Below are positions 46,868-57,738 of a stretch of 64,000 bases of DNA, piece by piece. The DNA is from Pholiota molesta (taxonomy: Eukaryota > Basidiomycota > Agaricomycetes > Agaricales > Strophariaceae), in contig JACGCK010000200.1 of the NCBI GenBank assembly GCA_014925825.1, positions 1-64,000 on the forward strand, in the 5' to 3' direction. Both the position numbers and the translations under genes were made by a program. The notes under the pieces are model-generated. The model was not told the DNA's origin and made no database searches. It saw only the letters and a list, made by a program, of their open reading frames with translations. Every line of letters starts with the position of its first letter. Position 1 is the stretch's first letter.

Positions 46868-47447
46868 GTTGTTGAAGGCGTGTTTTCGCAGTGCGTCAAA
46901 CAGTTCCTGAGGAATTACAGGTTCCACTCCTGTGTCCTGCAGCTTGGAAACAGGTTTCGGCGATATGGCTATGAATGAGCCAAAACAACAGCCTTCAGCA
47001 TCTTATATTCATCCTTTATTCGATGTCAAAACCACCCACCATTGAGTATGTCATCGAAGTGTGGCGTCAATCGTGCCAATGTGACTCTGGAGTATCTGAA
47101 CCTTTGAAAAGTATACGGGCGCTTGCTCTGTCGAAATCAAGTCGTTGAAATGATCAGTCTAATATTTTGGACTTTCATCCGTCACATACAGGGGTCATCT
47201 TCAGGGTAATATGTAATCCCAACTTCAGTGACCGCTGAGAATGCTTCGAAGATGTTGAAGACCAACCATAAGGTGATGGTTATAAGTATGTCAAGGCTGC
47301 CGCTTAACGTCGTAAAAGACTCGATGATCCATCAATCATTTTCCAGCTTGTACGGTCCGGTGATGTGGCTGTGCGTATGCGCGGAGCGGAGGCTTTGGCG
47401 CCATTGAGGGTTACTAGTTACTACGTACCACTAGACTGCCAGCCACG
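46868..47447. other. Divergent region between the HET gene and the M28 peptidase gene
   Basis: Contains the open upstream extension of the HET frame (to about 46995) and probably its missing first exon. The rest should be promoter DNA for both genes. Confidence 0.45.
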
Positions 47448-49288
47448 ATGAGCTCGACAAAGACTCTTTTACCGCTAGGCCTCCTTCTTGTGTCTCCTTT
47501 TGACCGCACTTTACTCACAAATGATGATTGCTTCTCGCGCAACTTCTTGGGCAACTATCGCGACGGAGAGTCGACAATGAGCGTCGCACGCGTCACCGAT
47601 CCAACTTGCTTGAGCTTCTGGGCTACACAGGTGGATTCTGTGCAGTTTACCGCTGCCCCGGACGCTGGCCGCCGTCTTGTTTGGGTGGAGAAGGCTTCCG
47701 TGGACGAGCGCCTCGTATCAACGTCCGATACCCTGGATGACTTCTTCGCGTCCTTAAACCCTCAACAGGAATTTGACTACACAGAGAACCAAGAAATCAT
47801 ATTGCAGTCCACTGAATCAATACCGTATGGAATCCACTATCGCACCAAGGACACCGTGCTTGTGTCTGTTGAATATGAGAAGGCCATGACAATCGACACC
47901 CTCCTCCCGCCCTTTTGGAAGGCCAGGATATTGCCGGAAACAGCCGTAGAATATGTACCAGTCCCAGAACCTGCTGTAGACGCCGTTCGCGACATCCTCT
48001 CCAAGCTCGCATTCGACCCCGTTATCGCGTCCATCGTCGGGAATATTTCCATTCCACAGATCAAGAAGGACATCCGGTATCTTACAGGCGAGGACGAAAC
48101 GTCCGGCATTATCTCACGACACTCGTTCTCCAACGGTGCCATTGTTGCTGCCGAATGGCTGAAAGCGCGCGTGGAGAAAACAGGTGCTAGCTGTCGCTTG
48201 GCGCCATTCCTCACAGGGTTCGCACCGAACGTCATCTGCCGCTACAACGCGGTTACGGAGACAGACGCGACGGTGCTGATTAGCGGCCACTACGACAGCC
48301 GTGGCTCGTTCGGCAGCACGCGCGCGCCTGGAGGCGACGATGACGGCTCTGGCATCGTTGGTGTGTTATCCATCGCACGCACCATCGGGCGTAAAGGTGT
48401 CAAGTTCCACAGCAACGTTGAGCTTGCCTTCTTTGCTGGCGAGGAGCAAGGTTTGCTTGGCTCGAAAGCTTACGCCCGTACGTCTGGCCATCCAGGATTC
48501 GCCACGGCTTCATTTATTGACTATCATCACAGGCGAATTGAGAGCTGCTGGCGCCAACCTAACGCTCATGGTCCAGGCAGATATGACTGCGTATCGCGCT
48601 CCTGGAGAACCTCTCCAGCTCGGCCTCCCCGCTAGGTCCGTCAGCTGTTGCACTTCAAGCTATAATTAACGTTATCTTTCTGACAGCATCGGCACGCCGG
48701 AGGTCACTCAACTAGTGGCTAATCTCTCTGCCATATACAGCCCCGAGCTCCATGTCGGAGTGACTACTGTACGTTGCTGTATCCCCAATCTGTTGTTTAT
48801 TTTTGACGGTGTTTTCGCAGGCATGTTGTAGTGACCATCAGGTAGTCTTTGCGACATGGCCTATTTATTCATTAACGAGCAGAGGCTAAAAAATCCCTAT
48901 AGTCATTCCATGAACAAGGATTCCCCGCTACGCAAGTTTTCGAGCGTGCTGGTCCAAGTATGTCTCTTGTACTCTGTACTCTATCTTAACCACTAATACA
49001 TGGCCTCAGTCGCCGACCCGATGTATCACAACAGCGGTACGCCTTGACTTCCTTCGTACTCACACGACCAGGTATCCTAAATCAAACAACAGGTGATCTC
49101 AGCGACAGGGAAGGATATGACTTTGATCAACTATTCGCTATCGCGAAAGTTCAGGTACGTACATCGCTACAAGGGCTTTTCTTCTCAAGCATCACTGTGG
49201 TGCATGTGGGTCTTGTAATAAAAGCTGACTTTTTCTCGCACATGTCTAGTTTGCCACGATCCTCCACACAGCTGGCTTCGAGCTTTAG
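47448..49288 (+). CDS. M28-family zinc aminopeptidase
   Basis: Likely secreted or vacuolar metallo-aminopeptidase using two zinc ions. Eight exons: 47448-48477, 48533-48635, 48687-48768, 48821-48841, 48903-48957, 49010-49036, 49093-49154, 49250-49288; 1419 nt, 472 residues. All expected metal and catalytic residues are visible: His281/Asp283 in SGHYDSR, the Asp297-299 cluster in GGDDDGSG, Glu332-Glu333 in FFAGEEQGLLGS, Asp360 in VQADMTAY and His411 in CCSDHQSFHEQGFP. The N-terminus (KTLLPLGLLLVSPF) is a weak signal-peptide candidate. The long N-terminal extension before the peptidase fold is about 200 residues. Exons 4 (21 nt) and 6 (27 nt) are micro-exons; the reading frame is nevertheless unbroken. 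Confidence 0.9.
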
Positions 49289-49842
49289 ATTTGACGAGAC
49301 AGTGTATTTCTTCAACATAAATGATCTATAGAGATGCTTACCCACAAGTGGACAATAAATACTAGACGATACCACTGATTCTGTACCGTGTTTGCGCAGG
49401 CAATAACATATTCTTCCATGCAAGATGAGATCCTGATGAACCTAGCGAACAATTCTGGGAGTCGTAGCCCATTTAACTGCTAATAATGCGTGATGGATAT
49501 CAAGCGGAAATAATTACGGTGTACAAAAACATAGTTGAGGATAATATCAGAGTCCGTTAGTGCAAAACTGGAGAGCGAGCGAAGAGAGGCGGTAAGTACA
49601 CTACTAAGCCGAGCTATAAAATTGTATGTACCGACCGAGAGACACCGTGTTAAAAATGTGATCCAAGAAGTCCATGAAGGTATGTATGCCAAATGCAAGA
49701 GAGGAAGACAAAACACGACTGTACGAAAATGGGAAATATAAAACATAAGAAAACAAGATACACCGAAGGCCGAATAGGAAAGACCGCGACATCGCCGTCT
49801 AATTTCATCTTCGTTTAAAATCCAATAAAGTGAGACGGGTTC
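49289..49842. other. Convergent 3' intergenic region
   Basis: Lies between the stop codons of the M28 peptidase gene and the TRP-like gene. Only short unsupported frames; presumably two 3' UTRs. Confidence 0.55.
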
Positions 49843-52800
49843 CTATCGTGTCGGAGGCCGTGATGAAGATTGGGGGTACGTAGCATTCCCAACAGCCCCG
49901 CTGCTACTGCTACTGGCCTCAGCGCCTGCACCAGCTTGGTTCAAGCGGCTTATCGAACTTGGCGGCTTGCGGATGACCACGAACGACCTCTGCGGCTGCG
50001 AAATACCGCCCACGCCGCCCAGCTCCGCATCAACGGGGCCACCCGCACCCGCACCCGCTCCTGCAGCGGCGCCCAGGTCCGCGGTCGACGACGTCCGGTC
50101 CTCGCTGCTGTGCGCGCGGTTGCGCCGGATGTGGTACCACGGCTTGCCTTTCTTCTTCTTCTGCGCATCCTGCTCGTCGCCCGAGTCGTCCTCGTCGCCG
50201 TCCGCGCCCAGTGTGAATCGCGCTGCGGGCGGGCGCAGGTACGTGTCTTCGGAGACGTGCGTTTGGCGGGCACCGGGCGGCTGGTTCTGCAGGTCCCACT
50301 GGTTTTGTTGTTGCTGCTGCTGCTGTGGTTGCTGTTGTAGTTGCGATTGTTGCGGTGGCGGGTTTGATCCCAAGGCAGGCAGAGCAGGTACCGGCGCCGG
50401 CAGATAGTCCTCCACGATCGCCGTCTGGCTCTTCGTGCGTATATGCGCGGGCTGCATCGCGCCCGCCGGCAGCCCATTGCTGCCGACGCCCATATCCACG
50501 CTCACGAACGACATCGGCTCCGGCTCCTCGTAGAAGCGCCGCGCGCTCGTCGCCGTCAGCGCAGACGAGCTGTAGTTCGTCGCCTGCGTCGGGCTCTGGC
50601 TGTGCCCGACGGCCTGGCTCTGCACGCTCTGCTGCCCGAGCGACGGGAAGGCGTGCGTCGAGCTCGTCCCGCCCGACGAGATCGCATACGGAGAATCGAT
50701 GTGCGCCCGCCCGCCGCCCACGCGTGTGAACCCGCTCGACGCAGGCGACGCGCCTGCGCCCGAGCTCGCCGCTTTCGGCGTCTGCGCCGGCGACGGTGTG
50801 GTCTTGTACCCAGCGGCGGCGATACCCAGGCCCATCGCCTGCGCTTCCCCACCTGGACCCAGGGGCGCATAACCCGGCCCGGAGCCTCCGGTCGCGCCCA
50901 CGGGCGTCCGCGGGAAGGGCTGCCAGGCGCCCATGATATAGCCCTCGTCCTCGGCATCGCCCTCCTCCCTATACGGCCGGTTCGCGTGCTCCGGCTTGAG
51001 CACGGACGGCGGCTGCGAGTGCGTCGAGCCCTTGCGCGAGTCCGTGCCGATGAAGCGCGGCGGCGTCGTGGTGCCGTCGTGGTGCGCCGCGAGGGCGGAG
51101 TGTGGCGGCATATACGAGGACAGGTCCGAGTCGCGGTCCATCGACGCGGAATGCCCGTTCGCGTTCTGGTACGTCTTGCTTCCGTCCTTCCGGCGATTCT
51201 TCCGCGCTGAGCGGCCGCTCTTGCGCTTTCCGCCACAGCACGACCAGCCGAGGAGACCCAGCACGCCGAGCAGGCCGGTGTCTGAGGTGTGGCGAGAGCG
51301 GTCGAAGCCGATTCCGAAAACGATGCGGAGTATACCTTCAATCATTTTGGCGAGGAGCATAAGGAGAAGCGCGAGATAGACAAGGGCGAGGATAATGAGA
51401 ATGCCGTAGGCGACCCAACCGCCGGGGCCAGGACCGATGGATATCTATTATAAGAAAGGAAGAAATTTTGAGAAAGGAGAACACCCAAAAGATAGAAGAA
51501 AAATACATACCGCCTGCGTCAAGATAACCAGCAACACCGCAATCACAATCCGCGCAACGCAGAACAAAAAGCTGATCAGGCCCATACTCGCGCCCGCGCC
51601 CCACGGCAGCCACAGGCTCGTCACCAGCGCCATCCCCACCTCCACCACCAGAATCACAATCGCCTGCGCCGTGCCGCTCCTCTGCCCCGCGCCGATCGTC
51701 ACGCCAAACGCGAGGTTCCCGACGAAGAACAGCAGCACGAAGAGCTGCGAGCCCCCGCGGTAGTGCGCGTACAGCGGCCCGAGACAGAGCAGCGTGCGCG
51801 TCTCCGAGTAGAGCTTGCTCGTGCTCGTGAACGCGACGCGCAGCGCGAGGTGCGCGGGGATCAGCACCGAGAGGATCACGAGCGACAGCGCCGCGAGCAC
51901 CATCGCGCCCGTGCCCACGCCCGTGTCGTTCGTGCTGCTGTTCGCGTGCCCCAGCGCGAGGTGGTAGCACGCGAACAGCGTCAGTGGGAGATGGAACAGC
52001 ACGAGCAGCCGCACAAGGTTTCCGTGCAGCGCGCTCCCATGGAACCCCCCACTGGCTGGGAGGCGCGGCCGCCACCACGCGCGGTGCGAGTTAATCCCCC
52101 GCTCCGAAGCCGCGAGCGGTATAGAGAACCGCGTATGGGTTTGAGTTAACGTCGGCGAAGCCGGCACGCCAGTGAGCGACTTCGTCTCTTCCGTTGGACC
52201 GAGCGGCGGGCTTGGGCTGATATCGGCCAGATCCTTGGTCGAGCCGAACCCAGGACTTCGCGTGCGACCTGGCGCGTTGCCCAGACGTCCAAGACCGCCA
52301 TGCATATCTTTCCTCCTGCCGGTGCCCAGGAGCACATTGGCGATAATGTCGATAAACCAAATCAGGAGGGAAATGACAATAGTTGCTGCGACAAGCCCAA
52401 GGAATAATATTAGGCACATTGGGAATAAATCCTGTGGGCGCACGCCCAAAGTAAATGCGAATGACGCAATACCAGGTGGTGTTGATTCAGGTAGTGTAAA
52501 AATGAAGTTGGGAATAGAAGTGTTGATGAAGAGCGGCGAATTAGGATCGGCGAATTGGTCTGCAAATGTAGAAGGAGGGGAAAATGGGCCCGCGAGAGTT
52601 GGGGAGAAATGTTGCCCATGGGAGGAGGGTGTAATGGACGTATCTGCGAAACAAGTTAGCAAATAAGAAGATTATACTCAATCAAAATGTAGGGAGATAT
52701 TCATCATATATGCTGCAGTGTTTACCCACAGCGTACCTCCAGAGATCTCGGACACATGCATGTGGTGCTTCGCTCGATGATCAAAAATGTACTCAAAGAA

Positions 52801-54535
52801 AGAAGAACGGAAATAGAAATAGCCAAAAAACAACGGCAGAAAGTCCTACTCACTGTAGGATAGCGTTGACCAAGCAGCTTGTGTTAGTAGCGGGTCTACA
52901 GAGGGAGACAGGTAAGGGCACGTTAAAAATAGAAACACCGCAGAATACGTACATACGAATTGAGGCCACTCTACTGCCACCATGACCAGAACGGCGCACC
53001 ATTGCGTGTGGAAAAACACATCGCGCAGCGAAGGCGTGCCTGCCAATACATTAAACACGCGATTGGAGAAGATACTACCACAAAGACTCACAAAATCGCA
53101 TTAGCGCAGGTGCAGTCGCCAGGCGTTCGCCACTAATCGCACTTGCCAAAATATACCCCGCACTGCTCGCTCGTGCCCACGCGCCTTTGCCTGCCCTTGT
53201 GGTCCCGCGATTCCACGCGGATGCCACCCGCGCAATGCCTCCGATGACCCAATACGCCGCCGCCATTGCGACCGTGCTCCATAGAATGACGACGGCCCTG
53301 CCGTAGGGAGCGCCTTTCCTCGGGACGAGCGGCGTCGTTACCATATCGAGGCACACGAGGGACTTGCCAAAGGGGTCGACGGCGCGCAGTTGCGTGAGGA
53401 GGGTTGTGAGTTCGCGGTCGCGGCCCAAAGGAATGCTAGTGGAGAATGCGAACGGTCCAGACGGGAGGGGACAGTAGGTGCCGTCTGCAGAAGTATTTGC
53501 GGGTAGGGGTGAGGGTGGGCGCATGGTTTGACATAGGTAGCTGCTGTTTGAGAAGGAGGTGAGAGTGAGCACCGATGATGTGGTGAAGAGGGTTGCTATA
53601 AGGCGAAGGTATTAGAACAGATTGAATATTAGAAAATGAGGCTGAATGCAAAAGAGAAGATTGCTTTGCGGAAAGAAAAAAGAGGCCGTCAGAAAGGAAA
53701 GAGGTACTCCTTTATTCCAAGCAAGCGCTACAACCTGCAGAGACTTTACAGTGGACGAGAGCAACATCCTTGTGAAAAGGAAGACAGATCTGCTTGCGTC
53801 GAAGTCTTGGAGTATAAATTCCCATTCGAATCCCACAATATGGTGGTAGCCCTCCATGCTCCACGGAAGCAAGTCATCCATTTCCACAGAATGCAGATTT
53901 TAGGAGAGCAGCATCCGAGTTCAGGTACAAAGGTTTATGGGGGGTATTATGCCACCAACTTCAAATCCCAAAGCTAGCATACAGCGCGCTAAACCCCACA
54001 ATGCAAGCCGCTCCACAAAATAGAAATCGGGAATATGCAAAGTCCCGAGCTTGCGCAGGTAGGCAATATAGCTCCATAGAATTGAGACTGAAAGCGCTGC
54101 GCCTCGAGCTGCAAATCCCACACAATTTCCGTAGCAAAATTACCGCACACATTCAACGCCTCCCCACTGTCGGAAGATACATCACCGCCCATATATTTAA
54201 AGAAACTCACCCAAACTAGTACTGTCGTTTGTCACCCCCGTGATAGGCTGTGGGCTCGTGCCAAGCACGGTAAGATTGAGATAATTGCCCCACGCGTCAT
54301 TGCGGAGGATCTGGGCATAAACGGTGTCGACAGTGAACTTCTGGGCCTCGCTGCCCGGCTCGTCGAAGCAGTCATCGAAGGGGATAGAGAGCGGATCGGC
54401 GATGGTGATGGTGGGGAGAAGGAGGAGGAGGAGGGCGAGGAGGGAGGGGGGAGGGTGGGGCGCATGCCTGCCTGCTGAGGGGAAGCGGCAGAAGGTGGTC
54501 GTTGGACTTTGCCCACGACGGACCAGAAAAGCCAC
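49843..54535 (-). CDS. Fungal TRP-like (Flc/Pkd2-type) channel or transporter with ML-like domain and long cytoplasmic tail
   Basis: Multi-pass membrane protein of the fungal TRP/flavin-carrier family. Exons in transcript order: 54211-54535, 53092-53595, 52953-53039, 52854-52895, 51511-52643, 49843-51444; about 1231 codons in phase. The N-terminal hydrophobic stretch (SLLALLLLLLPTITIADP) is a signal peptide, followed by an ML-like lumenal domain (DDCFDEPGSEAQKFTVDTVY, YCPLPSGPFAFS, KSLVCLDM). Nine or so membrane segments follow, with the family phrase FCTPSLRDVFFHTQWCAVL made by the exon 2/3 splice. The last 430 residues are low complexity, Pro/Ser/Gln-rich with a Gln run near 50320. The frame has no in-frame ATG before the signal peptide, so a short upstream exon must supply the start. 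Intron 1 is 615 bp. Substrate (ions or FAD) cannot be told. Confidence 0.85.
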
Positions 54536-54906
54536 GGATTACATCATCCCACGCGCATCCGCCGAGCAGTCGCCGTCGCGCCGGCGTCATCCATGCTCCC
54601 GCGTCTAAAATTATGGATTACAGGATATACGCTCCTAGAGATGCTTGTGAGATGCATACATACATATGCTTGGAAAGGAGTTTTCGAAAGGACGCGTTTA
54701 TATCTCCGAATAATTAAATGAACAGGTGACAAGTTTTTTTGAATCCTGTGCTGTTTACGTTGAAGTGATGCATGTTTAGCGCTTAGCGCTTAAGATTGTA
54801 GACCTAAACGGTCCTGACAAGCACAATACTAATACAGATATATGGACCGAAAACAGTCGAGATTAAGCGCTGTGAAATTGATCAACCCCCCTTTGGCGTC
54901 GGCGTG
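54536..54906. other. Intergenic region; probably contains the missing TRP first exon
   Basis: Two minus-strand ATGs near 54560-54590 could start the TRP-like gene, but no splice with correct phase could be fixed. The phrase TTAGCGCTTAGCGC occurs at about 54777-54790. Confidence 0.4.
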
Positions 54907-56963
54907 TCACGAAAACATAGACCGCCCAACGCCTACACCCTGCACCATCCCCAACTCCCACAATTTCTTCACCAAATCCAAAAGCATCTGATCACACCCC
55001 TTCCTCGCAACGAACTCAAGCGCCACCGGAATGGGCTCCCACCTCCTACTCAAGTGGCTGAAATACTGCACCTCGCCGATCGGTATCGTGATCTCCGGCA
55101 GCTCGCCCATCGACGCCAGGAAGTTGAAGAAATCCGCAAGCCGTGCATCGCGGTCTGCGCCGCCTGCCGCCGTCAGCAGGAAGGGCGTCGCGCCGGAAAT
55201 GTGGTTGAATTCCTCGACTCTGTAGGACGGCACTCCTCCGGTGGCGGCGTCGTAGATGAAGATAGAATCGGAGCATGAATCTTCATCCTCTTTGAAGATG
55301 TTATCCGCGATTGCTTTCTGGAATTCGCGCTTCAGTGCCACTGCAGCTGAGAAATCGTCGGGCGTGATGGACTGCGCGCGACTGAACATCTTTTCAGGGA
55401 TAGGGTCGAAGACTGGGGGTTTTCCGAACTGAGCTACGAATTTCTCCGTCGTCGGCTTTCCGACATCAACCCAAGAACGATATTCTGCGAGCTTATTGGA
55501 TGACAACTGGAATTCGGGGAAGCTGCCGTTTGGGAGAAAGGGTATTAGAGTTTCCGTAAAGTTGACGCGCACGATGTTGATGTCGAGGTGTCTTTTCAAA
55601 CCTCTGAGGAACGATTCAATCAACCTCTGTGCTCGTTCGTTTTTCACAGGGAAATGTTCGATTGGGTATAGCAGTTTGGATGGAAAGCGAGTGACTATTC
55701 TCTTGCTTGCAACAGGAGAGTCGGCATACCTGCGTCCCACATCAATCAAATACACATAGATACTGCTTAACAAGAGTTACTCACCACTGCGACGCAACAT
55801 CATAAAATATCCCAGGATGCCTCGCAAAAATACCAGCAGTATCCATCTCCTCCGACAACGGCACCACCCCACTGAGCTCCACACTCCCCAGCGACGGCCG
55901 GATCCCAAACACGCCCACCAGCGCCGCCGGCTTCCGCACACTGCCCCTTGTATCGCTCCCCACCGCGAACTCCAGCCAGCCGTACCCCGCCGCCGCGCAC
56001 GCGCTGCCCGCGCGGGTTCCACGGGTATGGCACGTCGACGCACTCCCACGGCGCCGCGCCGTGCGCGAACTGCGACGTCCGCGTCTTGCCGACCAGGCGC
56101 GCGCCGCGCGCGAGCAGCGCGTGCACCGCCGGCGCGGTGGCGTGCGGGATGGGGTGCGTGGCTGCGTAGGCGTGCGAGCCGGCGGCGGTGGGCAGGCCCG
56201 CGGCGTCGAAGATGTCCTTCAGGCCGAAGCGCATGCCGGTGAGGGGTTGTGTCGCGGAGAGCATTGGGGTCATGCGTGAGGGCACGGGGATGAGCTGAGA
56301 GGATGATCCGTCTTCGAATGTGTGCTTGATGTCTGTAGGAATCCATCCTCCACTGACGAGGTCTGGAATGGCGCCGAAGAGGAAGGCGTCGTAGTCGTCG
56401 AGGTAGAGACGGTAGACGGTGTGGAAGGTCAACCCCGGGCGACTAACATCGGAAGGGAACACCATCAAAGGCCCCAGAGGCGGCAATTCCGCAAATGTGT
56501 ATGTTGGAATGGCTCCTTCTGAAGGCCGTTGGATAGTTTCTGAAAGGAAGAGATGGGTGACTCCTCGCGATTTGAGCCATGCGTACGCCTGGGGATCCAG
56601 AGTTGCTGGTTGACTGCCTTTGTAGGATATGAGTAGGCTTCCTTCCACGAATCCTTGGTTCCAGACATCATCAAATCTTGCGAACAAGTTAAGCTGATTT
56701 TCGATAGACTCTTTGGTGATATGAGCATCCTCTACCGATATACTCGTTGCGGGCGTAAACGTTACTGCAGGTACGGCCGTAGCTTGAGGTATCTCGAACA
56801 CTGCTTGAGATGCAGCCAGGTAAAGAGGCTCTTCATGACGAGTGAATTTGAAAACGACTCCTGCTTGATGCTCAGAAAGTACGTCGATGGTTGCGTGTAC
56901 GTAGAAAGGAAAAATGCATAAGGCTAGGGCAATCCTCGCCGTCCAGTCATGGATTGGCCACAT
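54907..56963 (-). CDS. Amidase-signature family protein, secreted type, reading frame broken at the cis-Ser motif
   Basis: Exons 55785-56963 and 54907-55729 (intron GTGAGT...CGCAG). The ATG at 56963 begins an N-terminal signal peptide ([16 protein letters not shown]). The amidase domain shows the catalytic Lys in [16 protein letters not shown], then [16 protein letters not shown] and YPWNPRG. At about 56010 the frame shifts, and the protein resumes in another frame as [40 protein letters not shown] and [10 protein letters not shown], followed by an intact C-terminal exon. Exon lengths sum to 2002 nt, one over a multiple of three. Roughly 10-12 residues expected between NPRG and GSAC, including the GGSSSGS cis-Ser motif, are absent. 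This is either a real deletion making a pseudogene or an assembly gap in very GC-rich DNA. The nucleophile Ser in GSDTRGS is present. Confidence 0.85.
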
Positions 56964-57738
56964 TCTTGAGATAAAGCCCAGAATCTAGAATCCGTGTTGG
57001 CATCGTCAGCTCCTTGGGGTTGATAATGAAGATAACATACCCCCTTCGCATATGCTTGGCAAGTGCAGCCCTAAGAATATAGTTCCCAGATGCTCGTCTA
57101 ATGATAACGGTTCAGCGGCCCTTGAGGAAATAAATACCTCGTCTTGCGCTGGGTGACATATGGTGACCTGAGATAGGTACTGAGTACAGGATCTCAGACC
57201 GCTATCTTCGTCCGAGATAGGTAGTTGTTACGACTTCGGAACATGGATTCTGAAGATTTGAGGATTGAAATCATGCAGGTTGATTGAAAAAGACTGAAAA
57301 GCCCTTTCTCGAACCTGACCGGAATGTCGGCCCGGCCTATGTCATGTCCTCCCACATTCCCATGCATGTTCAACTTCACCCATCATCTGCTCTTTTCCTA
57401 CTACTCAACAAGCTCCGTTCTCCATCCTTGCCCGCAAGGAGGCAAATATCATGTATGAATGCTTGCCTATAACGGCTAGAACCATTGATAGGCATATGAG
57501 GCACGACGAGCCAGCAGGACATCATCCATTATCGAGTCCTGGCGAAACGCATGGCCAGCTTCCTATACTTAGCTCAGAAGCGATATCCATCTTATTGCAA
57601 TGCACGTAAATGCATCACAAGACCGCACAGATACCGCCTTCCAACTGAAAGCAGAACCACGGCTATTATGCTGCTGTGGCGCGCTCCAGCTTTATCTTGG
57701 CTCTCACTAGTCAAGGACCTCCGGTAAACGACTGCGCC
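56964..57738. other. Divergent region between the amidase and ATG22 genes
   Basis: 775 bp between start codons; no coding support. Probably promoters of both genes. Confidence 0.5.

Noticed and set aside
50443..51341. Long frames (over 250 codons) on both strands inside the TRP-like C-terminal tail
   Set aside because: Shadows of GC-rich coding sequence; Arg/Ala-rich translations without motifs, while the minus-strand frame continues the membrane protein in phase.
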